Of a stretch of DNA of 7,051 bases, positions 1-5,212 are shown one piece after another. This DNA comes from Ferruginibacter sp. (GTDB taxonomy: Bacteria; Bacteroidota; Bacteroidia; Chitinophagales; Chitinophagaceae). Every line of letters begins with the position of its first letter. Within the stretch, counting starts at the first letter, position 1. Location of the stretch: the NCBI GenBank assembly GCA_018882645.1, contig VERM01000074.1:1-7051 (forward strand), in the 5' to 3' direction. Both the position numbers and the translations under genes were made by a program. The notes beneath the pieces are model-generated. The model worked only from the letters and a program-made list of their open reading frames with translations, had not been told where the DNA came from and searched no databases.

Positions 1-450
1 GTCTATACGCACACGGGCGCGGTTGCCGAAGAGCTCGAGAATGATTCCTTTGTAGTTCATCATCACACCCTGTTTGATAATCACTTTGGTATGTATATCC
101 AGTTTTTGTTCGGTGACTTCAATATCTGAAAATTCCTGTAGAAACTTTTTGATGGTTTCGATTTCTGTTTCCTTGACAACAGCCGGCTTACCCAGCCAGT
201 ATACAAAATTCAAAACACCATCCACCTCTTTCACATCCCATTTATGCGCATCTGTGAGCTGTACAAATACATAACCTCTGAATAAAGGCTCATACACAAT
301 TTTTTTACGATCGCTCCATTGCTTATGCACTTTATTCAGAGGACAATAATAATTAAACCCTCTCTCTTCGAGAATACGTGCCACTTTTTTCTCCCAGCGC
401 GGCCTTGTGTACACTACATACCATTTGCTATTTGCTTCCGTATTAGACAA
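1..450 (-). CDS. NusG/UpxY-family transcription antiterminator (3' end cut by window edge)
   Basis: This is a paralogue of NusG of the RfaH/UpxY kind, which binds RNA polymerase and lets it read through long polysaccharide operons. The 150 visible codons begin at TTG (448-450). The frame upstream has no ATG or GTG before an in-frame TGA, and a GAGGA stretch lies about 10 nt before the TTG. Visible marks are the NGN-domain opening WYVVYTRPRWEKK (residues 10-22), the core FRGYVFVQ (57-64), and the beginning of a KOW-like segment around residues 122-150 (KQGVMMNYKGIILEL, then NRARVRID). Family members usually have about 160-180 residues, so perhaps 15-30 are missing past the edge. It lies 56 bp downstream of the wzc-like gene on the same strand. 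That context supports a specialised antiterminator for the exopolysaccharide locus rather than housekeeping NusG, which normally sits beside ribosomal protein genes. The family is certain; the start and the target operon are inferred. Confidence 0.88.
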   Translation of the reverse strand, partial: MSNTEANSKWYVVYTRPRWEKKVARILEERGFNYYCPLNKVHKQWSDRKKIVYEPLFRGYVFVQLTDAHKWDVKEVDGVLNFVYWLGKPAVVKETEIETIKKFLQEFSDIEVTEQKLDIHTKVIIKQGVMMNYKGIILELFGNRARVRID

Positions 451-493
451 AGCTTCGCTTATCCTCAGTCACAGGTTAATTGAAAAGAATATC

Positions 494-527
494 CGACTAT
501 TCAAACTCATCCGCGTTTGAATAGTCG
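494..527 (-). terminator. 13-bp perfect inverted repeat across the wzc stop codon
   Basis: CGACTATTCAAAC (494-506) and GTTTGAATAGTCG (515-527) are exact reverse complements with an 8-nt loop that contains the stop codon of the kinase gene (507-509). Read on the minus strand, the stem is followed six bases later by TTCTTTTC, so it could act as a weak terminator or an mRNA 3'-end stabiliser between the kinase and antiterminator genes. Read on the plus strand it is followed directly by TTTT, but no plus-strand gene is present. The stem is AT-rich (5 of 13 pairs are G-C), so termination strength is uncertain. The structure is seen; the function is inferred. Confidence 0.5.
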
Positions 528-2951
528 TTTTATGCTGTCCAGTATGTTCCAAAAACTCTTATACCCGGTTTGTCCGCCATCCTTTGTGTAATAGCCGCCA
601 TATACGTTGCCATACGAATTAGAATAGCCGTACCCGTATCCATACCCGTATCCGTAACCGTATCCGTATCCATTGCCATAACCGCCCATACTGTATCCGT
701 AAACAGAGACCCCTCTTGGCTTAATGGCATTGAAAACGATACATATGTTGTTGAACTTATTATTTTTTCTGAGCTCCTCAATCAAAAGCATAAAGCTTTG
801 ATGGGTGTATGCATGCCTTACAACGAAAATCGTTACATCTACATTTTTACTGATCAATTGCGCATCGGTAACCGGACTGATAGGCGCGGTATCTAAAATA
901 ACATAATCAAAACGCGCTTTGAGCTCTCGCATCATATCGCCGAATTCAGGCTTCATGATCAATTCGGAAGGATTGGGTGGAATATTACCGGCAGTAACCA
1001 GAAAGAGGCCGGGATATTTGGTCTCCTTGATGATTTCATCTATCGTAACATTGTTGACCAGATAATTGGAAATACCCGGCTCCCTGACTACACCAAAGCG
1101 TTTGCTCAGTCTGGGCTTACGCAAATCCAACTCCAGCAATGCTACTCGTTTACCCGTAAGCGTTAGACTCACGGCGAGGTTCATGGCCAGATAACTTTTA
1201 CCTTCTCCGGGAATACAGGAGGTAATCAACAAAGAATTGTTCTGCTCATTGAGCCCCATGAAAGAAAGATTCGTTCGGAGTGTCCGGAACTGCTCTGCAA
1301 TAATACTGCGCTTGCCTTCTTTCACTACAATATCTTCCCTGGAAGTATTTTTTATGATCTCGCTGATTACGGGCACGGATGTTTTCTTTTCAATCGCAGT
1401 TCGAAACATCACCGTTTTATTGAAGGTCTCATAAAAATGAATGAGCACTATAAAAGCAATAACCGCAATGGCCATAGCCGTAAGATAAAAATCATTCGGT
1501 ATCGGGCGTACGGGAAAGTTGTTACAACTCCCTGCCTCCAAAACTCTTAAATCCGCACTGGTAGAGGCAGATGAAATGGCTGTCTCCTCTCTTTTTTTCA
1601 AAAGGAAAGTATAGATCTCATTTTTAATCGCCTGCTGCCTGCTGATATCAAGAAGTTTCCTTTCCTTTTCAGGAATAGACGTATATAATGCTGTATTTTT
1701 GGATATCAGAGAATCATTATTGGTTTTTTGCGTATTGTAAGTGCTACGGATATTATTGATGCTTTCCTGTATGTCTTTTTTCAGTCGGGAAACCTTATCC
1801 TCCCCAAGAATGACCTGCTGACTTTTATAACCTGCCACAGATTTCAATTTATCCAGATCATACTCTGCCGAGTAGAGCTGATTGATGAGAGAACCCAGTG
1901 TGGCATCATCCACAAATGCCATTGAAGGAACCGTTCCCGGTTTTTTCCCCTTACTGTACACGTACGTTTGAAGTTCATCCAGAAGTACCCTTTTCAAATT
2001 CAGCAAACTGTTTTGCTTGTCGAGCTCAATGACAGTACCGAGATAAGTTGTGGCCTGTGCAGTAAGATCGAGCACATTGTTGTTTGTCTTGTAGTTTTGT
2101 AAAAGATTTTCTACACTGTCCAGCTGACCGATGACGCTGTTCAGACGATCTTCAATAAAATTCAGAGCCCTGGTGGCCATTTCATTCTTTCCTTTCACCC
2201 CCTCTATATTATATATCTCACATAATTTATTCAGAATATCAATGCCTTTTTCGGGCGTTTGAGTTTCCAACTTCAAATCAACAACAGCTGAATTATAGGA
2301 TTGAGGAGCAGCTTTAAAAGAACCAATAATACTACCCGCAGCGGCGGGCAAATCGCTGAAAACGACAAAATATTTTTTACCGGTTACTTCCGTATTGTAT
2401 TTCAGATTGGGTTTGATGAGGTAGGATGTACCACCGGTTTCGTATATCCCGTTAAAAGCGATATATCTTCCGTCTATTTTGATGCGACGGCTTTTCCATT
2501 CTACTGAAAAATAATGCTTCCCCCCACTTTTGATGCTGTCCTTATTTACGGCAATAAACCGCAATGGGCAATTATCGGCGTATAATTCCTCTTTGATGAA
2601 TTTACCTTCATTATAAACAGTAGCATAGAGATCCAGTTGCTTGGCAACCAATTGCATGATGGTTGAGGATTTCAAAACCATGATCTCATTCTCCACACTT
2701 TTTTTTTCATCCAATACATCCAGTTTTTCCAAAAGCCTGTTCTCAGTATTTTTCTGATCCTTGATGAGCACTTTTGCACCGGCAACATAAACCTTGTTTA
2801 CCGTGCGAAGTTTCATATAAGCGAGGGTCATTGCAATGCTGAGGCAGAGAAATAAAATGGGCCAGAAAGGCAGGAATTTATATACCGCCTGAGACAGCAC
2901 ATTGGCCGAGGAGGGTTTTAGACTTTCTTCTAAGTTTTTTTCTTCACTCAT
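507..2951 (-). CDS. Wzc-like polysaccharide co-polymerase / tyrosine autokinase (BY-kinase)
   Basis: Inner-membrane protein of 814 residues that couples chain-length control and export of exopolysaccharide to autophosphorylation on a C-terminal tyrosine cluster. In order: Wzz-type N-terminus with TM1 at about 28-46; a long periplasmic region, helical and coiled-coil-rich at about 255-470, ending in a GNVR-type stretch (FLLKKREETAIS); a proline-rich PVRPIP before TM2 (about 487-508); then the cytoplasmic kinase. The kinase shows the oligomerisation motif ExxRxxR (553-559), Walker A PGEGKS (581-586), Walker A' LLELDLRKP (605-613, D609) and Walker B VILDTAP (684-690). The tail from 751 to 797 carries 16 tyrosines including (GY)8. 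The first acidic position of Walker A' is Glu (E607) rather than the common Asp; I recall this as usual in Bacteroidota. ATG start; it follows the wza-like gene by 13 bp, so the two are co-transcribed. Length fits the family. Confidence 0.95.
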   Translation of the reverse strand: MSEEKNLEESLKPSSANVLSQAVYKFLPFWPILFLCLSIAMTLAYMKLRTVNKVYVAGAKVLIKDQKNTENRLLEKLDVLDEKKSVENEIMVLKSSTIMQLVAKQLDLYATVYNEGKFIKEELYADNCPLRFIAVNKDSIKSGGKHYFSVEWKSRRIKIDGRYIAFNGIYETGGTSYLIKPNLKYNTEVTGKKYFVVFSDLPAAAGSIIGSFKAAPQSYNSAVVDLKLETQTPEKGIDILNKLCEIYNIEGVKGKNEMATRALNFIEDRLNSVIGQLDSVENLLQNYKTNNNVLDLTAQATTYLGTVIELDKQNSLLNLKRVLLDELQTYVYSKGKKPGTVPSMAFVDDATLGSLINQLYSAEYDLDKLKSVAGYKSQQVILGEDKVSRLKKDIQESINNIRSTYNTQKTNNDSLISKNTALYTSIPEKERKLLDISRQQAIKNEIYTFLLKKREETAISSASTSADLRVLEAGSCNNFPVRPIPNDFYLTAMAIAVIAFIVLIHFYETFNKTVMFRTAIEKKTSVPVISEIIKNTSREDIVVKEGKRSIIAEQFRTLRTNLSFMGLNEQNNSLLITSCIPGEGKSYLAMNLAVSLTLTGKRVALLELDLRKPRLSKRFGVVREPGISNYLVNNVTIDEIIKETKYPGLFLVTAGNIPPNPSELIMKPEFGDMMRELKARFDYVILDTAPISPVTDAQLISKNVDVTIFVVRHAYTHQSFMLLIEELRKNNKFNNICIVFNAIKPRGVSVYGYSMGGYGNGYGYGYGYGYGYGYGYSNSYGNVYGGYYTKDGGQTGYKSFWNILDSIKRLFKRG
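624..671 (-). repeat. In-frame hexamer repeat GGNTAY x8 encoding (GY)8
   Basis: Eight consecutive Gly-Tyr codon pairs (residues 761-776 of the tyrosine kinase) form an imperfect 6-bp tandem repeat. Third positions vary (GGA, GGG, GGT, GGC; TAC, TAT), so the repeat is partly degenerate at DNA level but uninterrupted at protein level. Unit gain or loss would keep the reading frame and change only the number of phosphorylatable tyrosines. Confidence 0.85.
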
Positions 2952-2964
2952 GAATCAAATCGGA

Positions 2965-3792
2965 TTACCTGAAAAAGTTAAGAACAAAAAAAGTAAGGGA
3001 TAATGCAAGATTTACAAAACCAAAGTAAAATTGAAAATCCGCTCTGCCTCTATCCCTGTTTTGAAGTTTCACGGACTGCTCATCTGTTTTTACATACACA
3101 ATATCATTCGGCTTCAGATAAAACCAGGGAGAGGAAAAAATATTATGGTCTTCCAAGTCCACCAGCTTTACTTGTTTATTGTCGCCGGTATCCCTGATGA
3201 TGATCACCTTGGATTTATCGCCCTTATCTAATATGCCGCCATTACTGATGAGCAGATCCAGCAGAGATATTTTCTCTTCCGGTATGGGTACTATCTTAGG
3301 TCCGCTCACCTCCCCCATGATGATTACTTTTTTATTCAGAAACTCCACAGATACAATAGGCTCCTTCATATACGGAAGCAGATCCTGTTGAAGCTTTGTC
3401 TTTAATTGCTTACGGGTAAGCCCATCTACTTTTACATTGCCAAGAAAATGCATGAGTATCTTCCCGTCATCTCCAACGAGAAATCCTTTGCCTCCTGCTC
3501 CCTGAGCACCAACAACGGGAACGGAAGTAATAGCCGACTCATTGAATTTAGCATCAAGCTCGTTGCTCAAGCTGCTAACGGTAATTCCCAGAATATCATT
3601 CTTTTGAATTTTTGCTTCCAGGGTTGGTACCGGCTGTGCTTTGAACAGAGTGTCCTTTGTAAGATTTTTAAAATAAAACGTGTTTTTTATGGGAATACAG
3701 GAATCGAGAGAACCTATAAGGATGACAAAAAACATCCAAAAAGACGTATGTCTTCTTTTGCGTGATGTATATTGGGTTAGAAAATCAAACAT
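2965..3792 (-). CDS. Wza-like polysaccharide export lipoprotein
   Basis: Outer-membrane export channel subunit of the Wza/BexD family, which works with the Wzc-like protein encoded just downstream. From the ATG at 3790-3792 it has 275 residues. The N-terminus has a basic stretch (RKRR), a hydrophobic core WMFFVILIGSL and a lipobox-like LDSC with Cys32, so a lipoprotein signal peptide is likely; Asp at -2 is less usual. A Poly_export domain follows (about 55-150; QKNDILGITV and GDDGKILMHFLGNVKVDGLT are typical, with His in the usual Pro place). Then comes an SLBB domain (about 155-225; VIIMGEVSGPKIVPI, LLDLLISNGGI). A hydrophobic C-terminal helix (about 250-275) fits the membrane-spanning alpha-barrel of Wza. 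An in-frame TTG four codons upstream (3802-3804) is possible, but the ATG is preferred. Shorter than E. coli Wza (about 380), as is common for Bacteroidota homologues with fewer SLBB domains. Confidence 0.93.
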   Translation of the reverse strand: MFDFLTQYTSRKRRHTSFWMFFVILIGSLDSCIPIKNTFYFKNLTKDTLFKAQPVPTLEAKIQKNDILGITVSSLSNELDAKFNESAITSVPVVGAQGAGGKGFLVGDDGKILMHFLGNVKVDGLTRKQLKTKLQQDLLPYMKEPIVSVEFLNKKVIIMGEVSGPKIVPIPEEKISLLDLLISNGGILDKGDKSKVIIIRDTGDNKQVKLVDLEDHNIFSSPWFYLKPNDIVYVKTDEQSVKLQNRDRGRADFQFYFGFVNLALSLTFFVLNFFR

Positions 3793-3833
3793 AAAAATTA
3801 ACAATTGCTTTGCAAAAAAGCGTCAAAAACACG

Positions 3834-3848
3834 TAACGAAGTTCGTTA
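3834..3848. promoter_or_regulatory. Perfect 15-bp palindrome upstream of the export operon
   Basis: TAACGAAGTTCGTTA is a perfect inverted repeat of two 7-bp arms around one central base, ending 41 bp before the ATG of the wza-like gene. With a one-base centre it cannot form a useful RNA hairpin, so a dimeric repressor or activator site (operator) for the wza-wzc operon is the natural reading. No regulator gene lies in this window. I saw no full TAnnTTTG promoter match nearby; TAAAATTG on the minus strand (3865-3872) is a one-mismatch candidate without a clear upstream TTTG box. The palindrome is seen; its role is inferred. Confidence 0.4.
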
Positions 3849-4002
3849 AAAATAATTACACAACCAATTTTAAATCAGTGTTTAGTGAGATTTTTCTGAC
3901 TTAAATCATGTTTAATAAAACAATAAGCGTGATGGTAAAAGAATAAACGTTTGGCAGATAGGAATGGTAAATTATGTTATAGGCGAGAAAAAGGGATATC
4001 GG

Positions 4003-4215
4003 CTAACTTTTTGCTTCTGATTTTTTAGAAGTGAATGCTTTTTTTGCCCCCATGCCGATTCCGGCAGCAATGAGGAATGAAACACCGCCGTCAATGGGAC
4101 ATTCAGGATCCAAAGGGTCGCAACCCACATCTGCCTGAGCCATCGTTTGGGTGGATATCAGTAATCCAAAAATTAAAAAACCGGTGGCGATTAGCATGTT
4201 TTTGATTGAAGCCAT
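4003..4215 (-). CDS. Small secreted protein with PIDGG C-terminal sorting-like signal (PID-CTERM type)
   Basis: A 70-residue protein starting at the ATG at 4213-4215 (a TTG 16 codons upstream is in frame but would put a second hydrophobic stretch before the signal peptide). Residues 1-28 look like a Sec signal peptide: KN, then a hydrophobic core MLIATGFLIFGLLIS, then TQTMAQA with probable cleavage around 26-28. The short mature part is acidic with two cysteines (C32, C39). It leads into PIDGG (40-44), a hydrophobic Gly/Ala-rich run (45-57) and a basic tail with KK at 58-59 and 64-65. This three-part end resembles exosortase-type signals, and I recall PIDGG-type proteins annotated as PID-CTERM in Chitinophagaceae and relatives. 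Almost nothing remains between the two signals, so it may be a short surface peptide. It lies 210 bp upstream of the wza-like gene on the same strand. Its function is unknown; the sorting call rests on motif likeness only. Confidence 0.72.
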   Translation of the reverse strand: MASIKNMLIATGFLIFGLLISTQTMAQADVGCDPLDPECPIDGGVSFLIAAGIGMGAKKAFTSKKSEAKS

Positions 4216-4487
4216 CTTTCTTAATCTTTTAAGTAAAATTAAAATTATTTTCAGTAGTAACAAAGAAATAAATAAAATAATCCGGTTTTATCCATAAGAA
4301 TTTTCAATATTGCCTGCACCAAAATCAGATTCCACATAGATAAGATATGGCGAAAAAACATTAGCTGTCATAAAATTTAAATCAAAAAGAAAATGATTGA
4401 ACGGTAACTCAATCAAAGCATAAAAACAAAACAAAGCCGCAAGGAAAACATATTAAAATAATTTATTAAAATTTATGTCCGTTTTTT

Positions 4488-4519
4488 TTTGAAAAATAAA
4501 TGCAGTAGTGCTATTTTCG
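4488..4519 (+). promoter_or_regulatory. Candidate Bacteroidota-type promoter (TTTG - 20 bp - TATTTTCG)
   Basis: TTTG at 4488-4491 and TATTTTCG at 4512-4519 are separated by 20 bases. The known Bacteroidota vegetative consensus is TTTG near -33 and TAnnTTTG near -7, with about this spacing; the -7 box differs only at one base (C for T). It points to the plus strand, against all genes here, and would start RNA around 4525-4527, heading into the hairpin at 4552-4573. Confidence 0.45.
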
Positions 4520-4525
4520 CTTGAG

Positions 4526-4582
4526 TTTTCATAGGGTACGGATTAAAAACGAACCGGGGTTTCTACCCTGGTTTTCTTATTT
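4526..4582 (+). ncRNA. Candidate small RNA or leader RNA, plus strand
   Basis: The stretch between the promoter-like boxes and the T-rich end of the hairpin would give an RNA of about 55-60 nt with no reading frame. AGGGTA (4533-4538) is complementary to TACCCT (4564-4569), which overlaps the 3' arm of the terminator-like stem. Two exclusive foldings are therefore possible, as in attenuators. No plus-strand gene follows; the RNA would be antisense to the region just downstream of smpB. This is a prediction from promoter, hairpin and spacing only, and matches no RNA family I recognise. Confidence 0.28.
4552..4582 (+). terminator. Terminator-like hairpin between smpB and the PIDGG gene
   Basis: AACCGGGG (4552-4559) pairs with CCCTGGTT (4566-4573) over eight positions, with one G-U wobble and a 6-nt loop, followed on the plus strand by TTCTTATTT. 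On the minus strand the same stem has an A-C mismatch at that position but is followed by CGTTTTT. It may therefore also serve as the terminator of smpB, whose stop lies about 50 bp away. The wobble favours the plus-strand RNA; the position after smpB favours the minus strand. Confidence 0.55.
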
Positions 4583-4623
4583 ACCAAAAACTAAGCATCA
4601 ATCATGGTCATATTTCCATTATA

Positions 4624-5052
4624 TCATTGACCTTTCAAATGTCTTTTTGCCTCCCTCTCTTTAATCGTTTCTCTTTTATCATAAAGTTTTTTCCCTTTTC
4701 CCAATCCAATTTCCAGCTTAGCGATTCCCTTTTCACTGAATAAAAATTTTAAGGGAATGATGCTGTAACCCTTTTCCTTTATCTTGGATTCAAGTTTACG
4801 CAACTCCCTTCTGTTGAGCAATAATTTTCTTTCTCTCAAAGGGTCATGGTTGGCATGTGTGCCGAAATCATACACCGCGATATGCAGATGCTTGACATAA
4901 AGTTCACCGTGATGGAAATAACAAAAACTATCAGCAAAACTGACTTTCCCGTTACGTATGGATTTGATTTCAGTTCCTCTTAAAACAATACCTGCGATGT
5001 ATTTATCATCGAAGTAATATTCAAAATTTGCTTTGCGGTTTAATATTTGCAA
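4624..5052 (-). CDS. smpB: SsrA (tmRNA)-binding protein SmpB
   Basis: SmpB binds tmRNA and takes part in trans-translation, rescuing ribosomes stalled on damaged messages; it acts in the cytosol. The 142 residues show the family pattern throughout: NRKANFEYYF (5-14), AGIVLRGTEIKSIRNGKVSFADS (20-42), ANHDPLRERKLLLNRREL (67-84), KGYSIIPLKFLFSEKGIAKLEIGLGKGKKLYDKRETIKEREAKR and a short C-terminal tail. Length is slightly below the usual 150-160 because the N-terminal extension is short. The start is TTG at 5050-5052. An in-frame TAA lies five codons upstream with no ATG or GTG between, and an ATG start would fall well inside the conserved core. Its upstream spacer is filled with REP-like hairpins, so the promoter may lie within or beyond them. 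No ssrA gene was found next to it. Confidence 0.96.
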   Translation of the reverse strand: MQILNRKANFEYYFDDKYIAGIVLRGTEIKSIRNGKVSFADSFCYFHHGELYVKHLHIAVYDFGTHANHDPLRERKLLLNRRELRKLESKIKEKGYSIIPLKFLFSEKGIAKLEIGLGKGKKLYDKRETIKEREAKRHLKGQ

Positions 5053-5060
5053 GAGAAATG

Positions 5061-5096
5061 TTTTTTATTTTTCCCACGGTTAAAAACCGTGGGCTA
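5061..5096. repeat. REP-like hairpin repeat, copy 1
   Basis: CCCACGGTT (5073-5081) and AACCGTGGG (5085-5093) form a perfect 9-bp stem with loop AAA, flanked by a T-rich 5' side and GCTA on the 3' side. A 36-bp unit recurs 110 bp away at 5171-5206 with one mismatch. I recall CCCACGGTT...AACCGTGGG hairpins as common dispersed intergenic elements in Bacteroidota genomes, similar to REP sequences. The repeat is seen; the family link is from memory. Confidence 0.8.
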
Positions 5097-5108
5097 TTCA
5101 TTCCTACC

Positions 5109-5144
5109 CCCCTCTCCTTTTGGAGAGGGGTTGGGGGTGAGGTC
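5109..5144. repeat. Second REP-like hairpin with G-rich flank
   Basis: CCCCTCTCC (5109-5117) and GGAGAGGGG (5122-5130) form a perfect 9-bp stem with loop TTTT, followed by TTGGGGGTGAGGTC. This is a different element from the flanking pair, and I recall it also as a widespread intergenic motif in Bacteroidota and some other phyla. It sits almost midway between the two copies of the other hairpin in the sdaA-smpB spacer. Confidence 0.75.
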
Positions 5145-5170
5145 ATCATTTTCCTTTCCCATCATTCCCC

Positions 5171-5206
5171 TTTTTCATTTTTCCCACGGTTAAAAACCGT
5201 GGGCTA
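5171..5206. repeat. REP-like hairpin repeat, copy 2
   Basis: Direct repeat of 5061-5096 with one mismatch in the T-rich part; stem arms at 5183-5191 and 5195-5203. It ends six bases before the stop codon of the serine dehydratase gene (5213-5215). On the minus strand the stem is followed by an A run, not a T run, so it does not look like a normal intrinsic terminator for sdaA, though it may protect the mRNA 3' end. Confidence 0.8.
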
Positions 5207-5212
5207 CGCGGC

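Larger units (their letters stand above)
4216..4623. other. 408-bp AT-rich intergenic region between smpB and the PIDGG gene
   Basis: No convincing protein-coding frame on either strand. The lower part (4216-4480) is very AT-rich with many A runs and holds the presumed leader of the PIDGG gene; I found no exact TAnnTTTG promoter on the minus strand. The upper part (4488-4582) holds a plus-strand promoter-like pair of boxes and a hairpin followed by T-rich sequence, listed separately. Although smpB is adjacent, there is no sign of tmRNA (no tRNA-like ends and no tag reading frame). Confidence 0.6.

Noticed and set aside
570..896. Plus-strand reading frame of 108 codons
   Set aside because: It lies wholly antisense to the kinase gene over its Gly/Tyr repeat; the Ile/Val/Ser-rich product is a mirror of the repeat codons.
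3406..3765. Plus-strand reading frame of 119 codons
   Set aside because: Entirely antisense to the wza-like gene, whose protein shows clear family motifs on the other strand.
3793..3804. TTG at 3802-3804 as start of the wza-like gene
   Set aside because: An ATG four codons later gives a normal lipoprotein signal peptide, and no ribosome-binding signal favours the TTG.
4216..4263. TTG at 4261-4263 as start of the PIDGG protein
   Set aside because: It would add 16 residues with an extra hydrophobic and basic stretch before a complete signal peptide; the ATG at 4213-4215 is more natural.
4216..4623. A tmRNA (ssrA) gene next to smpB
   Set aside because: The gap is about the right length, but there is no tRNA-like acceptor/T-arm sequence, no CCA end and no recognisable tag frame; it is mostly A/T-rich leader sequence.
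5061..5206. CRISPR array
   Set aside because: There are only two repeat copies, the units are hairpins with a different hairpin between them, and no regular spacer set or cas gene is present.
5171..5206. Ordinary intrinsic terminator for sdaA
   Set aside because: Read in the direction of sdaA the stem is followed by A-rich, not T-rich sequence; the T run is on the 5' side on the plus strand.
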